A stretch of 64,000 nt of DNA from Glycocaulis profundi (GCA_007050995.1 VJOU01000016.1:1-64000); one strand, 5' to 3'; positions 29,418-38,214 are shown, numbered from the stretch's first letter. Notes: generated from the letters alone by a model not told the origin. Numbers and translations: made by a program.

Positions 29418-30488
29418 TCAGCCTCCCGCGGCGGCGTTCATCAGGGCGCGGGCGAAGGCGACGAGGGCCTTGGGCGTCGTGCTTTCCTGATTGGAGTGGT
29501 AGTTGAAGGTCGGGGCCTGGAGGGTGGCGCCGGTCCAGGCGCCGCCGGACAGGGCGATGATCTTGCCCAGCTCGGTCAGGCCGACCGATTTCGGCGGCTG
29601 GCCGCGGCGGGCGCGGCCGGCGTTCTCCGCCTCGATATAGGCGTCCTTGAAGATCACCGGGGCGTTCGCGCCCATGCACGCTTTTAGCAGCCGGTCCACC
29701 GCCTCCTCGGCGAAGGGGGCGGTGGCGTCCTTCCGGCGCAGGACGACCGCGCCCGCCTGACAGGCCGCGGAATCCTCGAACGGGCTGGTGTCCAGCACGA
29801 TCAGGTCCTGCCGGGCGCCCAGCGCGCCCTCGGCCCATTCGGTGAAATGGGCCGCCGAACGGCCGATCTCCTCCTCGGCGGTGAACACGATGGTCCCGCC
29901 CAGCCCCAGCTCGGCGGCGACGCGCAGCACCGCGGCGGACATGGGGTTGTCGAGCTGGCCCGAAACATAGCCGTTCTGGGTTCGGTCGATGGTCCGCGCG
30001 AAGCCGATGGGCGTGCCCGGGGGCAGGGCGGGCATGTTCTCCAGCGCCAGCACGAGGCGGCCCTGATCGTCCAGCGCCGCGCCGGTGACGTCGCCATAGG
30101 AGACCCGGCCCCCGGTGGCGCGGTCATAGGCGAACATCTCCTCGCCCGAGTAACGGGCGTTGACCCGCTCGGCGAGGATTTCGCTGGCCGGGGCGGCCTC
30201 GCCGTATTTGACGTTCTTGACCGCGTGGGCGGCATAGACCGCCGCGCCGTCCTCGGCGATCACCGCGCCGTGCCGGTCCACGTGGGCGAGCATGACGGGG
30301 CCGGCCGAGGGCAGGGTGACCACGCACAGATTGCGCGGGCGCTCGACCTCGGCGCCCAGCGCGGAGAAATCGCGCGCCAGATGGTCGAGAAAGGGCGTCT
30401 CGTGGCCGACCACGGAGGGAAAATCGAGATATTCGGCCGTCTTGGCGAGAATGCGGGAGGAAAGAGCGGCGTCGTCCGGTGCGATCAC
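29418..30488 (-). CDS. M42/M28-like metallopeptidase
   Basis: A 356-residue cytoplasmic protein. Likely zinc ligands are in PVMLAHVDRHGAV (HxD), QLDNPMSAAVL, VFTAEEEIGRSAAHF (catalytic Glu pair) and IVLDTSPF. The NPMSAA segment replaces the usual DNRxG, so it is an unusual M42/M28 relative. GTG start overlaps the stop of the KAS III-like gene (GTGA), so the two are co-translated. Why an aminopeptidase-type enzyme should pair with a ketosynthase is not clear. Confidence 0.78.
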   Translation of the reverse strand: MIAPDDAALSSRILAKTAEYLDFPSVVGHETPFLDHLARDFSALGAEVERPRNLCVVTLPSAGPVMLAHVDRHGAVIAEDGAAVYAAHAVKNVKYGEAAPASEILAERVNARYSGEEMFAYDRATGGRVSYGDVTGAALDDQGRLVLALENMPALPPGTPIGFARTIDRTQNGYVSGQLDNPMSAAVLRVAAELGLGGTIVFTAEEEIGRSAAHFTEWAEGALGARQDLIVLDTSPFEDSAACQAGAVVLRRKDATAPFAEEAVDRLLKACMGANAPVIFKDAYIEAENAGRARRGQPPKSVGLTELGKIIALSGGAWTGATLQAPTFNYHSNQESTTPKALVAFARALMNAAAGG

Positions 30489-31627
30489 GCCAGCTTCTCC
30501 ACGAAGACCGTTCCGGCCGAATAGCCCGCGCCGAACGAGCAGATCACGCCCTTGTCGCCCGCTTTCAGGTCGTCGGAATGCAGGTGGAAGGCGATGATGG
30601 AGCCCGCCGAGGAGGTGTTGGCGTAGTCGTCCAGGATGGTGGGCGCGTCTTCGCCGCCCGCGTCGCGGCCGAACACCTTCTTGGCGATCATCAGGTTCAT
30701 GTTGATGTTGGCCTGATGCAGCCAGACCCGGCGCATGTCGTCGGGCGAAAGGCCCAGCTCGTCCATGTGCGCGCGGATCATGTCCGACACCATGGGCACG
30801 ACTTCCTTGAAGACCTTGCGGCCCTCCTGGACGAACAGCTTGTCGTCCTTGGGCGCGCCATTGGCGGCGGTTTCGCCGGCCGTGCGCTCGGTGCGGTTCA
30901 GGAAGCCGAAATTGTTGCGGATGTTGTTGGAGAACTTCGTCTTCAGCTTCGTGCCGATGATCGCCCAGCCGCCCGTGCCGAGGTCTTCGCGCTCGAGCAG
31001 GATGGCGGTGGCGACGTCGCCGAAGATGAAATGGCTGTCCCGGTCGCGCCAGTTCAGGTGCGCCGAGCAGATTTCCGGGTTCACCACCAGGATCGCCCGG
31101 GCATGGCCCGCCGCGATCATGTCCGCGGCGGCCTGGATGCCGAAGGTGGCCGAGGAGCAGGCCACGTTCATGTCGAAGCCGAACCCGTCCTCGATGCCCA
31201 GCGCGTCCTGGATCTCGATGGCCATGGCCGGATAGGCGCGCTGCATGTTCGAGGCCGCCGCGATCACGCCGTCCACGTCCGCCGCCGTCCGGCCTGCGCG
31301 CGCCAGCGCGTCCTGGCAGGCCTTCAGACCGATCTCGGCGAGCAGGGAGATCTGGTCGTTGCCGCGGGGCGCGATGTCGGGGACCATGCGGTCGATGTCG
31401 AGCACGCCCGCCTTGTCGATGACGTAGCGCGCCTTGATTCCCGACGCCTTCTCGATGAATTCGGCCGAAGAGGGCGTGAGCGCTTCGGTCTCGCCGCGGT
31501 CGATTTCGTCCGCGTGCCGGGCGTTATGGGCGACCGCATAGGCGTTGTAGGACGAGACCAGCTCTTCGTTGGAGATGGATTGATCCGGCGTCCACAGACC
31601 CGTGGCGCGGATGACGGCGGCGCTCAT
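30485..31627 (-). CDS. Beta-ketoacyl-ACP synthase III family protein
   Basis: A 380-residue thiolase-fold protein starting MSAAVIRATGLWTPDQSISN. The KAS III triad is visible: Cys in DMNVACSSATFGIQAA, His in RVWLHQANINMNLMI and Asn in LDDYANTSSAGSIIAF. It is about 50 residues longer than FabH (insert around NNIRNNFGFLNRTERT), like the 'FabH-like' proteins of Caulobacterales whose substrates are not settled. It probably condenses an acyl group with malonyl-ACP. It leads a two-gene operon with the M42-like peptidase. Confidence 0.85.
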   Translation of the reverse strand: MSAAVIRATGLWTPDQSISNEELVSSYNAYAVAHNARHADEIDRGETEALTPSSAEFIEKASGIKARYVIDKAGVLDIDRMVPDIAPRGNDQISLLAEIGLKACQDALARAGRTAADVDGVIAAASNMQRAYPAMAIEIQDALGIEDGFGFDMNVACSSATFGIQAAADMIAAGHARAILVVNPEICSAHLNWRDRDSHFIFGDVATAILLEREDLGTGGWAIIGTKLKTKFSNNIRNNFGFLNRTERTAGETAANGAPKDDKLFVQEGRKVFKEVVPMVSDMIRAHMDELGLSPDDMRRVWLHQANINMNLMIAKKVFGRDAGGEDAPTILDDYANTSSAGSIIAFHLHSDDLKAGDKGVICSFGAGYSAGTVFVEKLA

Positions 31628-31716
31628 GGAAGGCTCCAGCAAGGCGGAAGGATGAATTCGGGACCGAAACTTAGCCCTGCCCGTTCCATCCTGTCGACCA
31701 TTGGCGGCGGTGGCGC

Positions 31717-31980
31717 CTAGAACGGGACCCGCGCCGTCGGGACGGGCTGGCGTTCGCGTTCGCGCTCCTCGCCGCGGATGACGCGGTGCAGGGGCTGGGG
31801 GCGGAGGCGTTCTTCGCCGTCGCCGTCGATGCAGGTCCAGTCCATCGCGCCGGTCGGGCCGTGCCGGGGCCCGGCGAAGCAGTCGGTGTCCAGAGCCGCC
31901 ATGGGGATGGCGTGCCGGTCGTGATGGCCGCAGGCGGCCAGAAGGGGCAGGACGAGCCCGGCCAGAATGATCCGTTTCAT
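31717..31980 (-). CDS. Small predicted lipoprotein
   Basis: An 87-residue protein, MKRIILAGLVLPLLAACGHH, with an LLAAC lipobox so the mature N-terminus is the Cys at 17. The mature part has two more Cys (DTDCFAGPRH, DWTCIDGDG), possibly a disulfide, and an Arg/Glu-rich tail. No family is recognised. The ATG overlaps the stop of tag (ATGA), so it is translated after tag. Confidence 0.7.
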   Translation of the reverse strand: MKRIILAGLVLPLLAACGHHDRHAIPMAALDTDCFAGPRHGPTGAMDWTCIDGDGEERLRPQPLHRVIRGEERERERQPVPTARVPF

Positions 31981-32561
31981 GCCGCTCTCCCCAGCGCTTT
32001 GACTTCCTCGTGGCGGAAGCAGGTGAGCAGATGGTCGTTGACCAGCCCGGTGGCCTGCATGAAGGCGTACACGATCACCGGGCCGCAGAACTTGAAGCCG
32101 CGCTTCTTCAGCTCCTTGCTCATCCGTTCGCTGACCGGGGTGCTGGCGGGCACCTCGGCCATGGACGCGAAGCGGTTCTGGACCGGCGCGCCGCCGACGA
32201 AATCCCACAGGAAGGCGGAGAAGCCGGGACCTGTTTCCTCGATCTGAAGATAAGCGCGGGCGTTGCCGATGGCGGCCTCGATCTTGGCGCGCGAGCGCAC
32301 GATGCCGGGATCGGCCAGCAGGCGGGCGATGTCGGGCTCGCCGTAGCGGGCGAGGATGTCCGGCTCGAACCCCTCGAAGGCGGCGCGGAAATTCTCGCGC
32401 TTCCTGAGGATGGTGATCCAGGCGAGACCGGCCTGGAACCCGTCCAGGATCAGCTTCTCGAACAGGGCGCGGGAGTCGAACTCGGGCACGCCCCAGTCGG
32501 TGTCGTGATAGTGCACGTAGAGCGGGTCGGTCCCCGGCCACGGGCATCGTTGCTGGGTCAA
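31977..32561 (-). CDS. tag: DNA-3-methyladenine glycosylase I
   Basis: A 194-residue base-excision repair enzyme removing 3-methyladenine. Family segments: CPWPGTDPLYVHYHDTDWGV at residue 6 on, FQAGLAWITILRKRENFR, and the zinc-binding C-terminus HLLTCFRHEEV. The start is taken as TTG at 32561, with GGGAGGGAAGGATA directly upstream; an in-frame ATG further upstream would read through a palindromic repeat and give a non-family extension. Overlaps the lipoprotein gene by four bases. Confidence 0.92.
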   Translation of the reverse strand: MTQQRCPWPGTDPLYVHYHDTDWGVPEFDSRALFEKLILDGFQAGLAWITILRKRENFRAAFEGFEPDILARYGEPDIARLLADPGIVRSRAKIEAAIGNARAYLQIEETGPGFSAFLWDFVGGAPVQNRFASMAEVPASTPVSERMSKELKKRGFKFCGPVIVYAFMQATGLVNDHLLTCFRHEEVKALGRAA

Positions 32562-32583
32562 TATCCTTCCCTCCCCTCGGGGT

Positions 32584-32656
32584 CCCCGTGAATACGGGGT
32601 TCCAGAGTCCCGCCATCGCCCTTCGATCACTGGATCCCCAATCAAGTTGGGGATCC
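32584..32656. repeat. REP-like palindromic intergenic repeat
   Basis: Two hairpins in the tag-ygfZ gap: CCCCGT-GAAT-ACGGGG (32584-32599) and a perfect 10-bp stem GGATCCCCAA / TTGGGGATCC with loop TCAAG (32632-32656). The second has the look of the dispersed palindromes common in alphaproteobacterial intergenic DNA. Only one copy is in the window, so dispersion is inferred. Confidence 0.6.
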
Positions 32657-32714
32657 CGGACGGGGGCGTAGCAAAGCAGACCCCGCGCCCCGGTCCGGCG
32701 CAAGCGGAACCGGC

Positions 32715-33545
32715 TTAAAGTTTCGTCACGTCGTCCAGCAGCCTCACCGCTCCGCCGTCTACGGTCAGGGCCTCGCCCGCTTCGAGGGCCTTCGCGATCC
32801 GGTCGATGCGGACCAGCGCGAGAGCGTCGCCGTCACGGGCGGAAGTGACGGCGCCCAGCGGGGTGTCGCCTGCCTTCAGTTCGGCGCCCTTGTCGAGGGC
32901 CGCGGGGTCGGCGGCCACCCGGATCGTGCGCTTTCGCACCCCGCCCTTGCGGTGCATCCGGCTGGCGACCTCCTGGCCCACGAAGCAGCCCTTCTTGTAA
33001 TCGATGCCGCCGAGCAGATCGTGGTTCACGTCGGTGGAGAAGACTTCAGAGGCGGCGTAGTCGCGCCCGAATTCGGGGCAGCGGGCCTTGATGCGGGCGG
33101 CGTCATAGCCCGCCTCGTCATCGGGCCCGCCCGCAGGCACGACGGCGCGCAGGCCCAGGGCGGAGTCGCGGGGATCGGGGGCGGCGGCGAGCGCGACGGT
33201 CTTCAGCTCTTCCTCGCCTTCGCCGCGAGCGGCGGCCACGCCCAGATCGTCCCTCAGCGCGATCTCGGCCTTGGCGCGCAGGCGGTAGAGCGTCAGGCGT
33301 TTGAGAAGCGCGTCCGCCTCGCTGGCGGGCACGTCGAAGAACAGGCCGTCCTCGCCCGCGTCGAAAATGATGAAGTCGGCCAGCACCTTGCCCTGGGGGG
33401 TGAGCAGGGCGGAGAAGGCTGCACCGCCCGTGGCGATGCCCTCCGGCCCCCTCGTGATCACCCGCTGGAGGAAGCTGCGCGCCTCGGGGCCGCTGATGGC
33501 GATCACGGCGCGCTGGGGCAGGGCGGTCAGGAAGGGCTGGGTCAT
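32715..33545 (-). CDS. ygfZ: Folate-binding YgfZ/IbaG-type Fe-S maturation protein
   Basis: A 276-residue GcvT-like protein. The diagnostic Cys motif is DYKKGCFVGQEVASRMHRKG (KGCxGQE) at about residue 180. YgfZ helps repair or assemble some Fe-S enzymes in a folate-dependent manner. N-terminal FLQRVITRGPE and LLTPQGKVLADFIIF match the family. It may serve the Fe-S proteins of this window (NadA, ETF-QO), but that is speculation. Divergent from the GT9 gene. Confidence 0.9.
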   Translation of the reverse strand: MTQPFLTALPQRAVIAISGPEARSFLQRVITRGPEGIATGGAAFSALLTPQGKVLADFIIFDAGEDGLFFDVPASEADALLKRLTLYRLRAKAEIALRDDLGVAAARGEGEEELKTVALAAAPDPRDSALGLRAVVPAGGPDDEAGYDAARIKARCPEFGRDYAASEVFSTDVNHDLLGGIDYKKGCFVGQEVASRMHRKGGVRKRTIRVAADPAALDKGAELKAGDTPLGAVTSARDGDALALVRIDRIAKALEAGEALTVDGGAVRLLDDVTKL

Positions 33546-33638
33546 CGTGCGGGGCTCCGTCAGTGTCCGCCATCCAGATGGGGGGCGCAGGCCCGCTCTG
33601 GCAAGGCGGGCGGGCTTGGTCTAAACGCTTGCGCCCAC

Positions 33639-34589
33639 ATGGACCGGATTCTTTTCATCACCTCCACCCGCATCGGCGACGCCGTGCTGTCCTCGGGACT
33701 GCTCGCGCATCTGGCCGCGGAATACCCCGGTGCGCGCATCACCGTGGCGTGCGGGCCGCTGGCCGCGCCCCTGTTCCGCGCCGCGCCGGGGGTGGAGCGC
33801 ATCATCGTCATGGCCAAGAAGCGCTTTTCGCTGCACTGGCTGGACCTGTGGCGGCAGGTGGCGGGCACGCGCTGGGATCTGGTCGTGGACCTGCGAGCCT
33901 CGGCCACCGCGATGCTGGTCCGGGCGAAGGCGCGCCGGGTCAAGCGCACCAAGGGCGACGCCGTCCGGCACAAGGTGGCCGAGGCCGCCGAAGTGCTGGG
34001 GCTGGAGCCGCCCGCCGATCCGGTGGTGTGGCTGGACGCCGCCGCGCAGGCCGAGGCCGCAGCGCTGATGCCTGAAGGCCGGGCGCTGGCCATCGCGCCC
34101 GCCGCCGCGGCGCCGTTCAAGGAATGGCCGCGCGACCGCTTCGCGGCGCTGGCCGCCGCCCTGACCGGGCCGGGCGGGGCGCTGGAGGGCGGGCATGTCG
34201 TGATCTTCGGCGGGCCGGGCGACGAAGCCGCGGCTCGCGAGGCGGCGGCGGGGCTGGACCCTGAACGGGTCACCGACCTGACCGGAAAGCTGGGCATACT
34301 GGAATCGGCGGCCTGTCTGGCGCGGGCCAGCGTGTTCGTGGGCAACGATTCCGGGCTGATGCATCTGGCCGCCGCCGTGGGCACGCCGACGCTGGGCCTG
34401 TTCGGACCGACCGACGAGCGGCTTTACGGGCCGTGGGGGCCGAAGGCGCGGGCGATCCGCGCGGGCGGCCCGGCGCACGAGCGCGACCGGGCGAAACTGC
34501 GATTCGCCACCGAGAGCCTGATGGGCGATCTTCAGCTCGACCCCGTGCTGGACGCCGCACGAACCCTGATCGAGGAGCATGGACGATGA
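33639..34589 (+). CDS. Glycosyltransferase family 9 (heptosyltransferase-like)
   Basis: A 316-residue GT-B enzyme. The N-terminus MDRILFITSTRIGDAVLSSG and the donor-binding ASVFVGNDSGLMHLAAAVGT with TLGLFGPTDERLYGPWGP are the GT9 signatures. GT9 enzymes add heptose or related sugars to the lipopolysaccharide core at the inner membrane. The sugar is not predictable. The stop overlaps the dihydroorotase start (ATGA). Confidence 0.88.
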   Translation: MDRILFITSTRIGDAVLSSGLLAHLAAEYPGARITVACGPLAAPLFRAAPGVERIIVMAKKRFSLHWLDLWRQVAGTRWDLVVDLRASATAMLVRAKARRVKRTKGDAVRHKVAEAAEVLGLEPPADPVVWLDAAAQAEAAALMPEGRALAIAPAAAAPFKEWPRDRFAALAAALTGPGGALEGGHVVIFGGPGDEAAAREAAAGLDPERVTDLTGKLGILESAACLARASVFVGNDSGLMHLAAAVGTPTLGLFGPTDERLYGPWGPKARAIRAGGPAHERDRAKLRFATESLMGDLQLDPVLDAARTLIEEHGR

Positions 34590-35926
34590 CGGACACCTAC
34601 GACCTTCTGATCAAGGGCGGGACCGTGGTGTCCCACTCGGGCCGGGCGAAGGCGGACATCGGCATCCGGGACGGCAGGTTCGCCGCCATCGGCGATCTGT
34701 CCGCGGCCAGCGCGGGCGAGGTGATCGACGCGGGCGGGCTGCACGTCCTGCCCGGCGTGATCGACAGCCAGGTCCATTTCCGCGAGCCGGGACTGGAGTG
34801 GAAGGAAGACCTCGAAAGCGGATCGCGCGCCGCCGCGCTGGGCGGCGTGACCGCGGTGTTCGAGATGCCCAACACCAACCCCTCCACCACCACGCCGGAC
34901 CTGTTCGCGGAGAAGGTGGGCCGGGGCCGGGACCGGATGCACACCGATTTCGCCTTCTATGCGGGGGCGACCAAGGAGAACACGGACCTGCTGCGCGAGA
35001 TGGAGCGCATGGAGGGGTGCTGCGGGATCAAGGTGTTCATGGGCGCCTCGACCGGCGACCTGCTGGTGGACACCGACGAGGGCGTGGCCGCGGTTCTGGA
35101 CGTGATCGAGCGGCGGGCGGCCTTCCATTCCGAAGACGAGTTCCGCCTCGCCGACCGGCGCTCGCTGGCCCGGCAGGGCGACTGGACGAGCCATCCTGAA
35201 GTGCGCGACGCGCAGGCGGCCATCCAGTCCACCGAGCGGCTGCTGCGGCTGGCGCGGGCGGCGGGCAAGCGCATCCACGTGCTGCACGTCTCCACCGCCG
35301 AGGAGATGGACATCCTGGCCACGGCCCGGGACATCGCCAGCGTGGAGACCACGCCCCAGCACCTGACCCTGACCGCGCCGGACGCCTATGAGCGGCTGGG
35401 CGCCTACGCGCAGATGAACCCGCCCATCCGCGAGGCGCGCCATCGCGAGGGGCTGTGGAAGGGGCTCGATCAGGGCGTGGTGGACGTGATTGGCTCCGAC
35501 CACGCGCCCCACACCGCCGAAGAGAAGTCCAAGCCCTATCCGGCGTCGCCGTCAGGGATGCCCGGCGTGCAGACGCTGGTGCCGCTGATGCTCGATCACG
35601 TGTCGAAGGGGCGGCTGACGCTCGAACGCTTCGTGGACCTGACCAGCCATTCGGTGCAGCGGGTCTTCGGGCTGGCGGGCAAGGGCCGGATCATGCGCGG
35701 CTATGACGCCGACCTGACGCTGGTGGACCTCTCCGCCAGCCGCACCATCGAGGAGAGCTGGCTGGCGTCCAAATGCGGTTGGTCGCCCTTCACGGGCGAG
35801 ACCGTCACCGGCTGGCCCATGGCCACCATCCTGCGCGGCCGCGCGGTGATGCGCGACGGCGAGATCACCGCCCCGTCGACCGGCCAGCCCGCGCGGTTCT
35901 TGGAGTCGCTGAAAAGCAATAGTTAG
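34586..35926 (+). CDS. pyrC: Dihydroorotase (class I type, DxQxH subfamily)
   Basis: A 446-residue amidohydrolase that should cyclise carbamoyl-aspartate to dihydroorotate in pyrimidine synthesis. Landmarks: LPGVIDSQVHFREPGLEWKE at residue 55 on, GVTAVFEMPNTNPS, the bridging Lys (K149) in GCCGIKVFMGAS, His in AAFHSEDE and RIHVLHVST, and the catalytic Asp in IGSDHAPHTAEEK. The first metal-binding position of the HxH motif is Gln62 instead of His, as in a DxQxHFREPG subfamily annotated dihydroorotase in several proteobacteria. A related amidohydrolase function cannot be fully excluded. It is not next to pyrB. Confidence 0.8.
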   Translation: MTDTYDLLIKGGTVVSHSGRAKADIGIRDGRFAAIGDLSAASAGEVIDAGGLHVLPGVIDSQVHFREPGLEWKEDLESGSRAAALGGVTAVFEMPNTNPSTTTPDLFAEKVGRGRDRMHTDFAFYAGATKENTDLLREMERMEGCCGIKVFMGASTGDLLVDTDEGVAAVLDVIERRAAFHSEDEFRLADRRSLARQGDWTSHPEVRDAQAAIQSTERLLRLARAAGKRIHVLHVSTAEEMDILATARDIASVETTPQHLTLTAPDAYERLGAYAQMNPPIREARHREGLWKGLDQGVVDVIGSDHAPHTAEEKSKPYPASPSGMPGVQTLVPLMLDHVSKGRLTLERFVDLTSHSVQRVFGLAGKGRIMRGYDADLTLVDLSASRTIEESWLASKCGWSPFTGETVTGWPMATILRGRAVMRDGEITAPSTGQPARFLESLKSNS

Positions 35927-36015
35927 AGAGGGCTGACAGCTTCTATTTGCTCAACACTGTGGTCAAGGCTGTATATAGCAATAATCGGAACTACACTATA
36001 CCGGTCCCGTATCAA
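35927..36015. other. AT-rich junction after pyrC
   Basis: Composition drops sharply right after the pyrC stop. No gene, hairpin with T tract, or repeat was recognised. It forms one unit of foreign-looking DNA with the following orphan gene. Confidence 0.5.
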
Positions 36016-36693
36016 CTATTCGTAATGATCTTCGGGACAGTCTAGATTGGCGTGGGTTTCAGGATCTTTTTCAACTGCGCAGCATTTCAAGTAACCAATT
36101 TTATATTTCATGTTCCGACTAATGGCTTTTTCTCTTATGATGTCGATTAATTTTTTAATATTACTTTTATTCTTTGCTAAAGATTGCGAAATAGACAGCT
36201 TCTTTTCAAATATGAAAAAGCCTTGAACAAACAAAGTTTTTTCCATTGAGGGAGGAGAAATATTTAAGCATTCATCATAGATTTTCATCATTCTATCTGT
36301 GTCTTTTTTTATTTTTTCAATCTTCATTGACTGTTTAATTTCACATATCATTTCAATATTAACAGTATTTTGACAAATCGTCACAATATCAATTCTGCTC
36401 TTTGATTTATCATTTATAATGAGATTTTTCTCACGGCTACTGCGTTGCCTAAACAAGTATTTTAATTTGTACTTAAGTACATATTCCCGCAGATTCCTAA
36501 ATCTTACCTCATTTAGAACTAATCTATCGGCAGAAATGAGTGATTCTAAAACTTTTGTTGTTATTATGTATTCAATTCTTAGATCGGGAAATCTTGTAAA
36601 GCTTTCATCCATCCCCAGCATGAGCTCTGTTAATTCATGCGCTTTTTTGAATCCGCATGAGACTCTTTTGAATATTTCTTCTGCCTTGGTCAT
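36016..36693 (-). CDS. Orphan AT-rich gene with PD-(D/E)XK-like residues
   Basis: A 225-residue protein, Lys/Ile/Asn-rich, in roughly 30% GC sequence inside a very GC-rich chromosome. It is not a family I recognise. Residues R100-I-D102-I-V followed by E118-I-K120 (SRIDIVTICQ then MICEIKQ), preceded by a helical region and followed by a Lys-rich helix (KIEKIKKDTDRMMKIYDECL), match the order of a PD-(D/E)XK nuclease core. An N-terminal segment PDLRIEYIITTKVLESLI resembles helices seen before such cores. Function as a nuclease is inference only. The ATG overlaps the ridA stop (ATGA), so it is placed for co-translation with ridA. Confidence 0.65.
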   Translation of the reverse strand: MTKAEEIFKRVSCGFKKAHELTELMLGMDESFTRFPDLRIEYIITTKVLESLISADRLVLNEVRFRNLREYVLKYKLKYLFRQRSSREKNLIINDKSKSRIDIVTICQNTVNIEMICEIKQSMKIEKIKKDTDRMMKIYDECLNISPPSMEKTLFVQGFFIFEKKLSISQSLAKNKSNIKKLIDIIREKAISRNMKYKIGYLKCCAVEKDPETHANLDCPEDHYE

Positions 36694-37151
36694 CTGATCT
36701 CGATCACAGCGTCCACCTCCACCGCCGCCCCCAGCGGCAGAGCGGGGCAGGAGACTGCGGCGCGGGCGTGGCGGCCTTTTTCGCCGAACACCTCGACCAT
36801 CAGGTCGGAGGCGCCGTTGATGACCTTGGGGATGTCGGTGAAGCCCGGCGCGGCGCACACGAAGCCGCCCAGCCGGACCACGCGGACCAGCCGGTCGAGA
36901 TCGCCCTCGCAGGCGGCCTTGAACTGGGCGATCAGGTTGAGCGCGCACAGGCGGGCCGCGGCCTGCCCGGCGGGCACCTCCATGTCGCCGCCCAGCCGTC
37001 CGCCCACGATGCCGTCCGGCCCGATTGATATCTGGCCCGAGACGTGGACCAGCGCGCCGGTGCGCACGAAGGGCACGTAGTTCGCCACCGGGGAAGCGGC
37101 CTCGGGCAGGGTGATGCCGAGTTCCTTCAGGCGGGCGTCGATGGCGCTCAT
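36690..37151 (-). CDS. ridA: RidA-family reactive enamine/imine deaminase
   Basis: A 153-residue YjgF/YER057c/UK114 protein, of the longer subgroup. Segments: FVRTGALVHVSGQISIGPDG, LDRLVRVVRLGGFVCAAPGF and the active-site-like RAAVSCPALPLGAAVEVDAV. RidA proteins hydrolyse 2-aminoacrylate and similar imines released by PLP enzymes; the catalytic Arg common in true RidA is expected near the RAAVS segment. Normal GC, unlike the gene it overlaps downstream. Confidence 0.85.
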   Translation of the reverse strand: MSAIDARLKELGITLPEAASPVANYVPFVRTGALVHVSGQISIGPDGIVGGRLGGDMEVPAGQAAARLCALNLIAQFKAACEGDLDRLVRVVRLGGFVCAAPGFTDIPKVINGASDLMVEVFGEKGRHARAAVSCPALPLGAAVEVDAVIEIR

Positions 37152-37175
37152 GTGATTCGCTTCCCTTGTTCTTAA

Positions 37176-37231
37176 CCTTCCCCTGTTATTAGCTGGGGGA
37201 GGGGAGCGCGGCAAACGGACCTTGAGGTCCG
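37176..37231. repeat. Tandem hairpins between ridA and the hydrolase gene
   Basis: CCTTCCCC (37176-37183) pairs with GGGGGAGG (37195-37202) with one wobble, and CGGACC (37216-37221) pairs with GGTCCG (37226-37231). The first resembles dispersed C/G-rich intergenic palindromes. It lies in the divergent promoter region and could also be an mRNA leader structure. Confidence 0.4.
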
Positions 37232-37247
37232 GGGTGCGGACATCGGG

Positions 37248-38150
37248 ATGAAGCATGCGGCCATAAACTGGCGCGAGGACGCTATCGTCCTGCGCCACGC
37301 GGCGCAGTTCGCCGCCAGCGACGGACGGGTGCTGAACGGCACGCTGTTCACGCCCGAGCAGCCCATGGCCGTGATGGCCGTCAACGCCGCGACCGGACTC
37401 ACCCAGGACTTCTACCAGCCCTTCGCCCAGGCCGCGGCCCGTCATGGCTGGGCGGCGCTGATTTACGACCCGCGCGGCGCGGGCGCCTCGCGGGACGTAG
37501 CGGCGAAGGACGATCCGGCGACGCTGATCGAGCGGGGAACGCTCGATCTGGAGGCCGCCGCGCGGTTCCTCAAGGCGCGCCATCCGGGCCTGCCCCTCGA
37601 TCTGGTGGGCCATTCCTCGGGCGGGCATTTCGCGGCCCTGCTGCCTGACGATCTGCCGGTGCGCAAGATGGCGCTGCTGGCCTCCTCGGACGGCTACTGG
37701 GGGCGGCACGCCTTTCCCAAGCGCTTCAAGATCTGGTGGTTCTGGAACGTGGTGGGCCAGATGGACATCGCCACCAAGGGGTGCGTGGCGAAAAGCTCGG
37801 TGTGGAAGGGCGACGACCTGCCGCCGGGCGTGTGGCGGCAGTGGCGCGAATGGGGGCTGAACCCGCGCTATTACAGAGATTTCCTCGAGGAGCGCGGCCT
37901 GCTGGAGGCGTTCTCGCGCTTCTCCGCCCCGATCCGCGCCTGGGTGGCCGAGGACGACGCCATCGCCACGCCCCGCGGGGTGCGCTGGCTGCTCGAACAC
38001 TATTCCGGCTCGCCCACCGAAATGCGCATGGTGCGGCCCCGGGACGTGGGCGCGGGCCGGGTCGGCCATCAGGGCCTGTTCTACCCGTGCATGGAGACCG
38101 CCTTCTGGCCGCAGGTCTTCGGCTGGCTGAGCCGGGAACGGGCGGACTAG
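37248..38150 (+). CDS. Alpha/beta hydrolase
   Basis: A 300-residue alpha/beta-fold protein. The nucleophile elbow is DLVGHSSGGHFAALLP with Ser in GHSSGG at about residue 124; an oxyanion-region IYDPRGAGASRD and a late Asp in AWVAEDDAIA with a His near VGHQGLFYP complete a plausible triad. Similar proteins are annotated as serine aminopeptidase-like hydrolases of unknown substrate. It is monocistronic and divergent from ridA. Confidence 0.82.
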   Translation: MKHAAINWREDAIVLRHAAQFAASDGRVLNGTLFTPEQPMAVMAVNAATGLTQDFYQPFAQAAARHGWAALIYDPRGAGASRDVAAKDDPATLIERGTLDLEAAARFLKARHPGLPLDLVGHSSGGHFAALLPDDLPVRKMALLASSDGYWGRHAFPKRFKIWWFWNVVGQMDIATKGCVAKSSVWKGDDLPPGVWRQWREWGLNPRYYRDFLEERGLLEAFSRFSAPIRAWVAEDDAIATPRGVRWLLEHYSGSPTEMRMVRPRDVGAGRVGHQGLFYPCMETAFWPQVFGWLSRERAD

Positions 38151-38214
38151 GACAATCTGAGGTTCATGGGCTAGGCTGGCGCGCATCCATCTGTCAGAAG
38201 CCCCTCGGATTGCA

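Noticed and set aside
32562-32645. N-terminal extension of tag through the palindromic repeat
   Set aside because: The translated repeat is not part of the Tag family and the TTG at 32561 has a proper ribosome site.
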